Below are positions 7,686 through 16,625 of a DNA stretch of 64,000 nt, piece after piece. A program made the position numbers and the translations under genes. Within the stretch, counting starts at the first letter, position 1. Each line of letters begins with the position of its first letter. The notes under the pieces were generated by a model. It was not told the origin of the DNA, did not search any database, and worked only from the letters and a program-made list of their open reading frames with translations. The stretch is from Nitrosovibrio tenuis (lineage in GTDB: Bacteria > Pseudomonadota > Gammaproteobacteria > Burkholderiales > Nitrosomonadaceae), in contig NZ_FOBH01000005.1 of assembly GCF_900109785.1 (NCBI RefSeq), positions 1-64,000 on the forward strand. The letters are read 5' to 3'.

Positions 7686-7882
7686 AGCAGTCGAACAAAC
7701 GCGATGAAGTGCCGACTATAAACGTCCAAGTGGCATACTCGATTCGCATGCGCGATTCGCTAATCTGCCAAGCCCAGCCTCAGCCTGACTGAACTAGCTC
7801 AGCCGTCAATTTACGCAGTCCATCCTCGTAATGGACCATCCCGTTACTATCAAACGTTCGGCTGGGCCCTGCCCGGGGATGT

Positions 7883-8119
7883 TCACTTGACCAGCTTTTT
7901 TACCGCAGAGGGATCTTCGTACTCCTCTAAACGAAGCGCGGCTTCCACGACTTTTTTTGCTTCTTCAATGGTTTTCGCATTGGAGAGATCCACCCCCGGG
8001 TTGGGATAGCTGTGCCAGAAGGAAATACCGGCACTAGTGATCCACAGGAGACCTCTGACATGCTTTTCCACAAATACCTCCTGATGACTTTCGTCGACGA
8101 TTTTCCATTCGATATCCAT
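7883..8119 (-). CDS. Small conserved-looking protein of unknown function
   Basis: 78 residues starting MDIEWKIVDESHQEVFVEKH. ATG at 8119 has GAGGAG eight bases upstream, a strong site, so it is likely translated. It contains two tryptophans in a strand-rich N-terminal half (GLLWITSAGISFWHSY) and a C-terminal amphipathic helix (TIEEAKKVVEAALRLEEY). There is no signal peptide or membrane segment. I do not recognise the family; the pattern resembles small cytosolic alpha/beta proteins. Confidence 0.65.
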   Translation of the reverse strand: MDIEWKIVDESHQEVFVEKHVRGLLWITSAGISFWHSYPNPGVDLSNAKTIEEAKKVVEAALRLEEYEDPSAVKKLVK

Positions 8120-8501
8120 TATTCAAACTCCTCGATATAGGCAATAAAATATATTGCAGTAAAACGGCTTCAACTTTTCTATTCAGTTGTGTTCCAGTAT
8201 AGGCGAGGTCCCCCACATTATCCCGCATTGCGAAGCTGGGTCACAACGACTTGGCGCATTTTTTTCTTTCTTTTGGAAAAATTCGGATCGAGGAGCTTTT
8301 GCTCGAAAATTCAAAGCCTTCTTGAGAGGAGGTCGTCGTGCCAGCATCAGTAAAATGCGGAGGTATTTACTAAGTTCGGTATCGCACAGTATTTCATTCT
8401 GAATCGACTATCTTATCGAGCAAAGCTCGATACACAGGTTGCGAGTTTCGTTCTGGCTCTTTCCATTATTAAATTCTTTTCAGATTCAGAAGGAGATAAA
8501 A
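8120..8501. other. Intergenic region with a hairpin
   Basis: No gene of ordinary size. A strong GAGAGGAGG at about 8320-8328 is followed by GTG and an 11-codon frame ending TAA, which might be a leader peptide but could be chance. The hairpin at 8414-8432 lies between it and the next gene. Confidence 0.35.
8414..8432 (+). promoter_or_regulatory. Perfect 8-bp hairpin upstream of the small KMF-family gene
   Basis: TATCGAGC (8414-8421) and GCTCGATA (8425-8432) pair across an AAA loop, 70 bp before the GTG at 8502. There is no T-run, so it is more likely an operator or mRNA structure than a terminator. Confidence 0.4.
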
Positions 8502-8702
8502 GTGAGTAATTATTTTTACGATGACGAAGTAGAACCATATTCGGGTCTGTTTGACCAGGGGGCCGAGGTTTTTACGAAGAAAATGTTCAGGCACTCTCAA
8601 GCAAAAGCTCAGGAAAACTGGGGTGAAATGAAAAAAGAGCGGCAAGAAAAAAAAATGTTTGCCATCAGGTCACGGTCGAGAAGGGTGGGCTCCCAGGTCT
8701 AG
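8502..8702 (+). CDS. Small protein of unknown function, paralogue of the gene at 16263
   Basis: 66 residues. The frame is open from 8439, but GTG 8502 is chosen because AAGGAG lies six bases before it. The protein starts MSNYFYDDEVEPYSGLF and contains FTKKMFRHSQAKAQENW followed by a very basic tail with many Lys and Arg. The core aligns with FRQKMFKHFQSTGRRLW in the 62-residue protein at 16263: same spacing of an acidic N-terminus, a KMF(R/K)H helix and a Trp six to seven residues later. No family is recognised; size and charge would suit a nucleic-acid- or protein-binding accessory factor, but this is speculation. Confidence 0.7.
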   Translation: MSNYFYDDEVEPYSGLFDQGAEVFTKKMFRHSQAKAQENWGEMKKERQEKKMFAIRSRSRRVGSQV

Positions 8703-8881
8703 CCGAACTGAAGGGCGGGCGGCAGGTGCGGAATATCCCTGAATAAGCAATATAACAGCGGTTTTACTGGCGGGGTGCTTTTGATCATCTGATTGACTTC
8801 GGGGCGCGTAACTTGGGGATATGCGCAACTTTGGGAAGTACTGCACAAGCGATAAGCCGGAAAACCATAGCGACCACAGAG

Positions 8882-8929
8882 GTTGAGCCAAGGGTTGAGT
8901 TAGGGATTGAGCCAGCGGTTAAGCCACTG
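8882..8929 (+). repeat. Four degenerate 12-bp units
   Basis: GTTGAGCCAAGG, GTTGAGTTAGGG, ATTGAGCCAGCG and GTTAAGCCACTG follow each other without gaps. Confidence 0.7.
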
Positions 8930-9026
8930 CCAAGGTGGATCACGCGGAGGGATTGGTTCCACCTGAAATGATGGAACAACTTTGGGCTTTGGAGAACGGG
9001 ACTGACGCGGTCTGAGGAACCGATAA

Positions 9027-9075
9027 GGCGGCCTGAGAGCGGCCTAGAGCGGCCTAGAGCGGGCTGCGAGCGGCC
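9027..9075 (+). repeat. 10-bp repeats, GAGCGGCCTA
   Basis: GAGCGGCCTA occurs twice exactly, flanked by degenerate copies (GCGGCCTGA before, GAGCGGGCT and GAGCGGCCAA after). Confidence 0.7.
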
Positions 9076-9377
9076 AAGGGCAGCTCAGGTCTGGTTCTGG
9101 AAATATTTTCTCGATGTCACCCGGCGGCGTCCGTATGTCCGTAGTATGTCCGTATCTTTAGCTACCACGGAGTGCGTGCCCGTAAAATCCAGGGTGATCA
9201 CAGCGCACGACAGGTCGTGGCCAAGTAGGTCGTAGCCAGGCTTACAATGCCAATGAGCACACAGCAGTGAGCGCCACTTCAGGTTGGCTTCGAGGTTGCG
9301 CCGTCGCGTTGAGCCTCTCGCGTGTCCCTTCCCTCACGGCCGCTATCGCGCTCGCGTGGGATTTATTCGGTGGTTCC

Positions 9378-10802
9378 CTAGGTTACACGTATGTTCTTGA
9401 ACTGCCAGGGGTCTTCGCTATCCACATCCTCGCTGAACAGCCATCCTCTGTCGCGTAATGGGGTCCAGTCGCTATAAATCCCTGTAATTTCCCCCAGATA
9501 AGGCCGGGCAATTTCGAGAGCGGTCTCATAATCTATGTCATCGGGTTCTATTACGCCTTCATAGGGGTGCTGAAGCGCCCACGCCATTCCGGCCAGAACC
9601 CCTGCCGCGACTTGCAGGCTGGTCGCATTATTATACGGTGCGAGCTGACGCACTTCGCGGATCGACAAGCGCGACCCATACCAATAGGCACCCTTTGCGT
9701 GCCCCATCAGCAGTACACCCAGCTCGTCCATACCATCAGTTATATCGTCCCGTAGAATTCTCTTGTTCGCCTGCAAATGCCAGTTCCTTCCCGCCAATTC
9801 ATGCAACGAGAGCACGGCGTCATCGCAGGGATGGTAGGCATAATGCACCGTTGGACGGTAAACGACCTTCTCATTTCGCCGCAGAGTCAGATGATCGGCT
9901 ATTGAAATCGACTCGCCGTGCGTGATCAGGAAACCATGATAAGGACCGGTGAGAGGTGTCCAACTGCGTATGCGCGTAGCGGCGCCAGGACGGTTGAGGT
10001 ATATGGCCGCGTCACAGCCAAATTTATGACGCGCTCCTCCCTCCGGCCAATGCCGCTCGTGGGTCCCCCACCCCAGTTCGGAGGGCTGAAGAGCCTCGCC
10101 AACAAAGCCATCGACTGACCAGGTATTGATAAATTCATCGCGGCGCTTGCGGTGTTCAGCAACCTGGGTGTCGCGCTCGGCAATATGGATAGCCTTTATA
10201 TTAAGACGGAAAGCCAGCTCGGCCCATTCGGTGTGACTTGCCGGTTTTTCTACCGGAAGGCCGATATCGGCGGCAATATCGAGCAGCGCCCTCTTGACGA
10301 AAGTGGAAGCAAGGCCCGGATTCGCGCCTTGAGCGATAATGGCGGTGGCTCCCTTTGGCTTTTCGCGCCCAAAGGCGAGCGCCTTTTCGCGGAGCGCATA
10401 ATTGGAGCGAAGCGACGCCGGGATCGATCTGTCGGTATAACCTCCGAGCCAAGGTTCGATACACGTATCCAGATAAAGTGCGCCGCGGTGCCAGCATAGC
10501 TCCATCAGCGCTATACTGGAGACATCAACCGACAGGTTGAGCAGGAAATCCCCCTTGTTCAGGTACGGTTCCAGCACCGCTGCGTAATTTTCCTCGGTAA
10601 GTGGGTGAAGTATGAAAGTGACGCCGAATTCCTGCGCGATAAGCTTCCCGTTCTCATCAGCAGAAATAACGGTGATTTGTCCCGGTCGTATTTCAAGGTG
10701 ACGCAATATCAGCGGGAGAGCGGCCTGCGCTATGCTGCCAAAACCAACTATTATTAGAGAACCCGCCAGCTGCGCGTGCTTGGTATATGCTTTAGTTTCC
10801 AT
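9378..10802 (-). CDS. hss: Homospermidine synthase
   Basis: Makes homospermidine from putrescine (or putrescine and spermidine) in an NAD-dependent reaction; cytosolic polyamine metabolism. From ATG 10802 it is 474 residues, matching the roughly 475-residue bacterial enzymes. An N-terminal Rossmann motif is visible (LIIVGFGSIAQAALPL), followed by the saccharopine-dehydrogenase-like body with NLSVDVSSIALMELC, LYLDTCIEPWLGGY, GANPGLAS and the C-terminal half containing HPCDDAVLSLHEL. The frame extends upstream to an ATG at 10853 (491 residues); neither start has a convincing Shine-Dalgarno and the shorter one fits the family better. It stands alone, divergent from the histidine-rich gene. Confidence 0.93.
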   Translation of the reverse strand: METKAYTKHAQLAGSLIIVGFGSIAQAALPLILRHLEIRPGQITVISADENGKLIAQEFGVTFILHPLTEENYAAVLEPYLNKGDFLLNLSVDVSSIALMELCWHRGALYLDTCIEPWLGGYTDRSIPASLRSNYALREKALAFGREKPKGATAIIAQGANPGLASTFVKRALLDIAADIGLPVEKPASHTEWAELAFRLNIKAIHIAERDTQVAEHRKRRDEFINTWSVDGFVGEALQPSELGWGTHERHWPEGGARHKFGCDAAIYLNRPGAATRIRSWTPLTGPYHGFLITHGESISIADHLTLRRNEKVVYRPTVHYAYHPCDDAVLSLHELAGRNWHLQANKRILRDDITDGMDELGVLLMGHAKGAYWYGSRLSIREVRQLAPYNNATSLQVAAGVLAGMAWALQHPYEGVIEPDDIDYETALEIARPYLGEITGIYSDWTPLRDRGWLFSEDVDSEDPWQFKNIRVT

Positions 10803-11142
10803 GCTTCGATTTTCCCGGCTTGCAAAATATACTGGCTTTATTGGTCTTCTCATGTTCTTTTCGCTTGCTCAACAAACTTACCGTTCCCTTAAACCGCAAC
10901 GAATCCTGTCACCTGTGCTCGCCTTTGCACACACGCAACCGAGGGGCGCGCGCCGGCGGAACTGTGTGCCCCCGGTTGGGTCAAATACTCTGAATTGCGG
11001 ATACCGCTGCCGTGTCGTTTTTCTTTCGCTGTTGGGGCAAGGGGCAAGGCGGGTTGGCGCGCTTATCTGCTTATCTAAGTGGTGTTATTTATACATGCGC
11101 AGCGCGCGCAGTTTACCCATTTCTTTTTAAGAGGAAACGAGA

Positions 11143-11496
11143 ATGACCAATTGTAACCTGCCACAGCATGAAGATCATACTCATCCACATGGACCGGAGT
11201 GCGGCCACACGGGTATCATTCATGACGATCACATCGACTATTTGCACGATGGCCACCTGCACTACCCGCACGGCAGCCATGTTGATGAGCACGTCGTAGC
11301 CGTGACGGAAGCAAATCCGGAAAACTGCACGCCTGGGCACGAATGCGCCATGCATAAGCAGGAACATGTGCACGGCCCCGGATGCGGCCACGAGGCCGTA
11401 CCGCACGGAGATCATATTGACTACCTGGTCGGCGGTCATTTGCATTATCCCCATGACGGTCATTGCGATGATCATGGCCCCGTAAAAGTAGCCTGA
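11143..11496 (+). CDS. Histidine-rich metal-binding protein with internal duplication
   Basis: 117 residues, about a quarter of them histidine, with four cysteines in CGH or CTPGHEC settings. The chain is two tandem repeats: each has HGP(E/G)CGH, then DHIDYL, then GHLHYPH, then an Asp/His cluster, the first at about residues 16-50 and the second about 75-110. No signal peptide, so it is probably a cytosolic buffer or chaperone for Zn, Ni, Co or Cu; which metal cannot be told from sequence. The start is supported by AAGAGGA before ATG 11143. It is monocistronic. Confidence 0.8.
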   Translation: MTNCNLPQHEDHTHPHGPECGHTGIIHDDHIDYLHDGHLHYPHGSHVDEHVVAVTEANPENCTPGHECAMHKQEHVHGPGCGHEAVPHGDHIDYLVGGHLHYPHDGHCDDHGPVKVA

Positions 11497-11738
11497 CAAA
11501 AAGCGTTGGTCGAAGCGGCTTGGGCCAAGCGATCGCTTGATCCGGATAGTTTGAGCGGAATTTTCCCATAGGCCCTTCCCGCAGGCCGCTTCCCATAGCC
11601 CTTCCCATTGGCCCCCGTTTCACCGCGAGGGGCCAATCATGGCTGTGTGCGCCCGCGCGATGCCGCCTTTTCGTATCCACCTTTTCTTTTCCCATTTTTT
11701 TTATCCCAAAGTGTGTGGATCCAATTTCAGGAGCGCCA

Positions 11739-12404
11739 GTGTCCGGTACGCCAGCGGCTAAGGAGACGGTGGTGCTGGTGCATGGTCTTTGGATGCATGG
11801 CTGGGTCATGAAGTTAATGGGCTTGCGGCTGGGGCGCTGCGGTTTCGATACGGTTTTCTTCTCCTACCCTTCCATGCGCGACTCGTTATCGCAGAATGCG
11901 TTAGTATTGTCGCGTTTTGTAGCGGATATCGATGCGCCCCGCATACATTTTATCGGCCATAGCCTGGGTGGCCTTTTAATACTACAGATGCTTAATGAAT
12001 TTCCCCAGAGCCGGATTGGCCGCATCATCCTGGCGGGGAGCCCCTACAATGCGAGTTGCGTGGCAACAAAACTTTCCCGCCGCGATCCAGGACGCTATAT
12101 TCTAGGGCGCAGCATGCTGCAGTGGTTGGGCCAGAAGCCCCCGCTGTGCGACGACCAACACGAACTCGGCGTGATTGCCGGTTGCAGGAGCATAGGCGGT
12201 GGCAAACTGATCTCTCGTTTGGCAGTGCCAAATGATGGTGTGGTCACGGTTGAGGAAACACGGATTTCGAACGTAAACGACCGGATAGTGCTCGACGTAA
12301 CCCATTCCGGGATGCTTGTATCTGCCGAGCTGGCTCGCCAGGCATGTTCATTCTTGCGATATGGTCATTTTTTACATAACCGGGAGGACGGGGAGCCAGC
12401 ATGA
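11739..12404 (+). CDS. Alpha/beta-hydrolase (lipase/PGAP1-like)
   Basis: 221 residues from GTG 11739, chosen because AGGAG at 11729-11733 sits five bases upstream; GTG 11715 would add eight residues. It opens directly with the first strand and oxyanion loop VVLVHGLWMHGWVM, and the nucleophile elbow is GHSLGG (FIGHSLGGLLILQM). The Asp may be in VPNDGVV and the His in DVTHSGML, giving a complete triad. No signal peptide. It resembles small cytosolic esterases/lipases of the class with early HG-W motif. The stop overlaps the start of the aminopeptidase gene by ATGA, so the two are translated as one operon. Confidence 0.8.
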   Translation: MSGTPAAKETVVLVHGLWMHGWVMKLMGLRLGRCGFDTVFFSYPSMRDSLSQNALVLSRFVADIDAPRIHFIGHSLGGLLILQMLNEFPQSRIGRIILAGSPYNASCVATKLSRRDPGRYILGRSMLQWLGQKPPLCDDQHELGVIAGCRSIGGGKLISRLAVPNDGVVTVEETRISNVNDRIVLDVTHSGMLVSAELARQACSFLRYGHFLHNREDGEPA

Positions 12405-13495
12405 TAACCAGAATTTTGCACGCGCCACGGCTCGCCGCTGTTGGTTTTATCGTTTGGCTGGGCGGTTGCGCTAATCTCGGCTATTACGCCCAAGCCGTGG
12501 ACGGCCACATGAACATCCAGAACAGGGTCCGTCCGATCCATTCGATCATTGCCGATCCTGAAGCCGATCCAGGATTGAAACGCACCCTGACGCTTGTGGC
12601 GAGACTGCGCGAATTCGCGAGTCGCGAACTCAAACTCCCGGACAACCAGAGTTTTACCACCTATGCCGACCTGGGTCGGCGCTATGCGATCTGGAATGTG
12701 TCCGCCGCGCCCGAGCTATCCATAGAACCGGAAAAATGGTGTTTCGTAGCGGCCGGCTGTGTCAGTTATCGTGGCTTTTTTTCAGAGGCTGAAGCCCAGC
12801 GCTTTGCTGAAGAACTCAGGGCTAAAGGTTATGATGTAAGCGTAGGCGGCGTTCGCACCTACTCCACGCTCGGGTGGTTTAAGGACCCCATACTCAATAC
12901 CTTCCTTGGCTATTCTGACGCGGAGCTTGCGCAATTGATATTTCACGAGCTTGCCCACCAGATGGTCTATGTGCAGGATGACAGCACTTTCAACGAATCG
13001 TTTGCCACTGCGGTTGAACTGGAAGGCATAGCCCGCTGGCTGGGCCAGCATGGTGCGGAGGATCAACGTGCCGCGTTTGACGCTTCTCAAAAAAGGAAAG
13101 CTGCTTCCACCGCAATAATGCTGGATTATCGCAAGCGCCTGGAAGAGCTGTATGCCTCGAGTCAGAGCCTGGCCGAAAAGCGGGTGGGCAAGGCGCGTAT
13201 CCTCGGCGAGTTGCGCGAAAAACTATCGAGCCTGGAAACCGATAAGGCCCGGTCCGCCAGTTATGATAAATGGCTGACGCTGCATCTCAATAATGCCTTT
13301 CTGGCTTCCGTCTCGACCTATACGCATTGGGTGCCTGCATTTCATGCGCTTCTTGCCCGGCACGAGGGAGATATCGGCCAATTTTACGAAACCGTGAGAG
13401 AACTAAGCCGGCTTCCAAAAGCGGAGCGGACTACCCTCCTCCACAGCACGGATGGACGCACCCTTTCCGCCAGCAATACGGACCCACAGGAATAG
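12401..13495 (+). CDS. Predicted zinc aminopeptidase lipoprotein (COG4324 type)
   Basis: 364 residues. The signal peptide ends in the lipobox LGGC (Cys about 24), so it is a lipoprotein. The body matches the Aminopep family (PF10023): a metallopeptidase HELAH (in IFHELAHQMVYV, about residue 187) with the third zinc ligand in NESFATAVE some 17 residues on. The C-terminal half is helical and charged. It is the second gene of a two-gene operon with the hydrolase upstream, suggesting joint processing of an envelope or exported substrate; the substrate is unknown. Confidence 0.85.
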   Translation: MITRILHAPRLAAVGFIVWLGGCANLGYYAQAVDGHMNIQNRVRPIHSIIADPEADPGLKRTLTLVARLREFASRELKLPDNQSFTTYADLGRRYAIWNVSAAPELSIEPEKWCFVAAGCVSYRGFFSEAEAQRFAEELRAKGYDVSVGGVRTYSTLGWFKDPILNTFLGYSDAELAQLIFHELAHQMVYVQDDSTFNESFATAVELEGIARWLGQHGAEDQRAAFDASQKRKAASTAIMLDYRKRLEELYASSQSLAEKRVGKARILGELREKLSSLETDKARSASYDKWLTLHLNNAFLASVSTYTHWVPAFHALLARHEGDIGQFYETVRELSRLPKAERTTLLHSTDGRTLSASNTDPQE

Positions 13496-13773
13496 CAAGC
13501 GGGGATAGCGGGCGGGAAAGCGGGCTGGAACAGCAGACAGGATTAGCAGGCGAGGAGTGCAAACGTAGCTCGCGTGATTCGATACCTCATTAATAATCGC
13601 GCTTGATAATACCAATGTCATACCGGCGGCGCTGTCCAGTAGCATGCAAAACCACTTCATTGTTTATTGCACCGGATTCCGGGTCAACCGGAACGGCGAA
13701 TTCTCAATATTTTATGCGCCGGTTATGACCTGCTTTGGCGCGGAAAGGTAGTATTTTTGTTAAGCTGATGCTT

Positions 13774-15774
13774 CTATTTGATGATCGGCGCCGCGCTCAG
13801 CGCAGGATGAAGCAGCTCTATCTCGTAAAGATACCGGCCTTGCTGTGGCGGTGAATAAGTCCGGTAACTGGAAACGACGTCGGGCTCCAGGTGTCCTGCG
13901 ACGTGTTCCAGGTCCGATAATCTCAGGCCCTGCCGGACAAGATACGCAATGTAGCTATGCCGGATTGCTTCCGCAGTAATTCCTTCCGCATCGGGCAGGC
14001 CTGAGTCCACCGCCGCGCAGACCAAAGCCGCGGAAAGATCGACGCGCGAACGTGGATCATCCGGGTCCCATAAAGGCTGGCCCTCGGACTGCTTGAACAG
14101 TGACTGGAGAAAACCACTGATGGGAACGGTTCTCGCCGTTTTGCCCGCAAGAGTGATTGTTCCTGTCTCCAGATCGATTTGATCCGGTTCCAAAGACACG
14201 GCTTCATCTATATCCAAACCACTAAGCAATAAGCCGATCAGTTGCTTCCCTTTGAGGTTGGCGGCATTGAGAAGAATCCTGAGCTGATGACTGGACAGTT
14301 CGCGGTGTAAAGGGCCGGGCAGTAAGCTATTGGCTTTTTGTTCTGGCAGTTTCTGATCCGAGGAACCGAGCGCGCTTCGCGGATAATCAGGCAAACTCCC
14401 GACCGCCGGTGAAGCCGCCGCGGGGTATCCCTGCATTCCAAAAACAGCGATGGAAGGCTGCTGCTCCTTTTTTTGAGTCAGATACTCTGAAATCCACACA
14501 CCGAAGAGGCCCAAGAGTAGGGAACCCGCAATCACTATCAGAGCATCGCGACTATATTCCGGTCTCACCGGCTCGCGCGTTTCATAGGCCCTGCTAATTA
14601 CTGTAACTTGCGGATACTTCTCCCGATGGCTGGTCTTGACCTGCACCAACCGTTCTTGCGCGTCACGGTAGAGCTTTTCCAGACCTTCCAGATCGGTTTT
14701 CAATGCATCATGTTGGGTAAATTTCGACGTAAATGCCGAGGCCTGCTTTTTGTGCTCATCCAACTGTACGCGAAGTTCACGAATGGTTTGTTGCGCCGCA
14801 GCGTAATTCATTTCGGCATCGGTTAACACGACATTTTTCCCGTACTGACGCTTATTGTTAACCGCGGACTCCAGCTCCTTGATTTGCTGTGGGATGGATT
14901 TTAAATCCGGCTGCAGATTCAGGTACTCGCGTGTAAATTTTTTATCGAGGTCTGCCAGTTTCTCGCGCAAATCATGTAACCGTTTCTCCAGGTCGAGCAA
15001 ACTCCCCTTCTCATCCTCTGGAACCACTGCCTGCCCGCGGGATATGGCGGTCCTGATCGCATTCAGAGTGGACTTCGCCTTGACTTCCTCCTCGCTGGCC
15101 TTGTTGAGGGAATCAGTCAAGCCTTTGAGGCGGGCCAGTGCTTCATTCTCATTGCGCTCGGTCGAGGAAATATCGTGGCTTTTTCGGAAAGACTCCAGCT
15201 CCGCCCGGGCAGAATCGATTTTCACGCTCAATCCTTTCAGTTCGTCTTCCAGAATACGAGTCGTGTCGTTTGTCTGCTTTCTGACTTCCTCAGCACGCGC
15301 ATCGAGGTATACGTCTATCCAGGTATTGATGAGTAGTGGCAAAAACTTCGGGTCGCCGCCCTCAGCCTTTATTTCGACGAGATTGGTGTCTGCGACCGGT
15401 TCCACATTCAGCAGATTCTGAATATCGGATGTGGTCAACCGAGCCAAAAATTGATGCGCGTCTGATGCCTTGAGCCGTGACAAAGTCTCGGCAATCAACT
15501 CATGTCCCAGCAAAATTTGCCGTTGAATGGCTACATGCTGAATATCGGCATCGTTGCTTCCACGGTCAACCGGCGTCATTGCCGAAGTCAACAATGTGGC
15601 ACTACTGCGATAAATGGCCGGACGGCTGTAATTGTAGGCCAGACCTATGGTAACGCTGACCAAAAACACAACAAGAAAAATGCTCAGCCTGCGCGACCGG
15701 TACCATGGCTGGTCACTGGTGCCGGCAGAGGAGTAGAAATTGCTCGCGAAACGCTGATTGATCTTATTTTTCAT
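13774..15774 (-). CDS. Wzz/GumC-type polysaccharide co-polymerase fused to a tyrosine-recombinase-like domain
   Basis: 666 residues from ATG 15774 (the frame is open to 15846; ATG 15798 is also possible; no clear ribosome binding site decides). N-terminal part: TM1 at about 30-47 (LSIFLVVFLVSVTIGLAY), a Wzz periplasmic domain beginning YRSSATLLT, a long coiled coil (about 150-390, many LxxLxxK/E heptads), the GNVR-like stretch and TM2 at about 412-432 just after a proline-rich PxxP (REPVRPEYSRD). This is the architecture of chain-length regulators for exopolysaccharide export. Where related proteins carry a BY-kinase, this one has a cytosolic linker and then, at about 490-660, a fold matching phage integrases: SGLDIDEAVSL, TITLAGKTARTVPIS, EAIRHSYIAYL, EHVAGH and SSYRTY. 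The first catalytic Arg (GLR) is Asp and the His of HxxR is Glu, so catalysis is unlikely. No other polysaccharide gene is adjacent. Confidence 0.85.
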   Translation of the reverse strand: MKNKINQRFASNFYSSAGTSDQPWYRSRRLSIFLVVFLVSVTIGLAYNYSRPAIYRSSATLLTSAMTPVDRGSNDADIQHVAIQRQILLGHELIAETLSRLKASDAHQFLARLTTSDIQNLLNVEPVADTNLVEIKAEGGDPKFLPLLINTWIDVYLDARAEEVRKQTNDTTRILEDELKGLSVKIDSARAELESFRKSHDISSTERNENEALARLKGLTDSLNKASEEEVKAKSTLNAIRTAISRGQAVVPEDEKGSLLDLEKRLHDLREKLADLDKKFTREYLNLQPDLKSIPQQIKELESAVNNKRQYGKNVVLTDAEMNYAAAQQTIRELRVQLDEHKKQASAFTSKFTQHDALKTDLEGLEKLYRDAQERLVQVKTSHREKYPQVTVISRAYETREPVRPEYSRDALIVIAGSLLLGLFGVWISEYLTQKKEQQPSIAVFGMQGYPAAASPAVGSLPDYPRSALGSSDQKLPEQKANSLLPGPLHRELSSHQLRILLNAANLKGKQLIGLLLSGLDIDEAVSLEPDQIDLETGTITLAGKTARTVPISGFLQSLFKQSEGQPLWDPDDPRSRVDLSAALVCAAVDSGLPDAEGITAEAIRHSYIAYLVRQGLRLSDLEHVAGHLEPDVVSSYRTYSPPQQGRYLYEIELLHPALSAAPIIK

Positions 15775-16262
15775 AAACCGGCCAACCGTTGAATACATGA
15801 CGCCGCATGACGCCGTAAGCATTTTGCTTGCCTGAAAACCGGGCAAACGTCAGCGGCGCTTACCGAACCGGCGATCACCCACAACCGTTCCCTGCCACTT
15901 CCGGGTATATGCCATGCTAAAAACGGAGCTTCTGTTCGGTTGCGTACAAACAATGATGCCCCGCCTCATGACAATATACGTATAACTCAAAGATAAGTTG
16001 CTTTTCATATTCCTGTAAAGGTTTTGTTCTAAGGTGAGGGCTGCAGTAAACATGTTAAGACAACTGAATTTGAACGGTATATCGCCGCTTTTCGAAGATT
16101 AGGGCTCCGAATAAGTCGCATGCGGACAGAAGGCTATTCAGAGGCTTCCGCTTTCTGCCGCGTTTGTCCACGTTTGTTTGTGAATCAGATGGGATTGCGT
16201 GACGATTATTCAGCGTTTTAAATTCTCAGCCCCTTTTCAGCCCTTTTACAGGAATTCAGAAA
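15775..16262. other. Divergent intergenic region
   Basis: Separates the minus-strand Wzz fusion from the plus-strand small gene. ATGACGCCG is directly repeated at about 15797-15815. I see no convincing gene, RNA or promoter. Confidence 0.4.
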
Positions 16263-16451
16263 ATGAAAAAGTATGATCATGACCTGTTCGACTTCGCTTT
16301 TGCGTTGCTCGATCACAGATCGGAAGCGTTTCGGCAAAAAATGTTCAAACATTTCCAGTCAACCGGCCGCAGGCTATGGACCGATGTGGAGAAGATCCCG
16401 GGAAGGAAAAGGAACGAGCCGATTAGCCATCTAGAGGGGATGAATGAGTAA
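16263..16451 (+). CDS. Small protein of unknown function, paralogue of the gene at 8502
   Basis: 62 residues, ATG 16263 with CAGGA about ten bases upstream. It starts MKKYDHDLFDFAFALLDHR and has FRQKMFKHFQSTGRRLW, which aligns with the core of the 66-residue protein at 8502. The tail is basic (PGRKRN). The leader sequences before both genes also share an ATTCAGAA element. No known family is recognised. Two copies 7.8 kb apart suggest a lineage-specific small-protein family. Confidence 0.65.
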   Translation: MKKYDHDLFDFAFALLDHRSEAFRQKMFKHFQSTGRRLWTDVEKIPGRKRNEPISHLEGMNE

Positions 16452-16625
16452 GTCCGGCGGTCGGCTAAACTCTTCATAATCTTCCTGAATCCCGGAGTCT
16501 TCCAAAAATCCCATGGGTAGGGCAGGTCGATTTCTCCCAGGGGCCAAATATATATGGACCGCACACGGAACGTCGCTGCAACGGTAAATGAATAAATGAG
16601 AAATAGGTAGCATAGATAATATTTA

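Larger units (their letters stand above)
8703..9377. other. Gene-free, repeat-rich intergenic region
   Basis: No coding region is supported over 675 bases. The DNA is largely built from short degenerate tandem repeats of different unit length (12 bp at 8882, 10 bp at 9027, doubled TATGTCCGTA near 9135, doubled AGGTCGTGGCC-like units near 9212), which points to replication slippage in neutral sequence. Confidence 0.55.

Noticed and set aside
13774-15774. An active phage integrase at this locus
   Set aside because: Recombinase motifs are degenerate and the domain is fused behind two membrane segments; no att sites or phage genes nearby.
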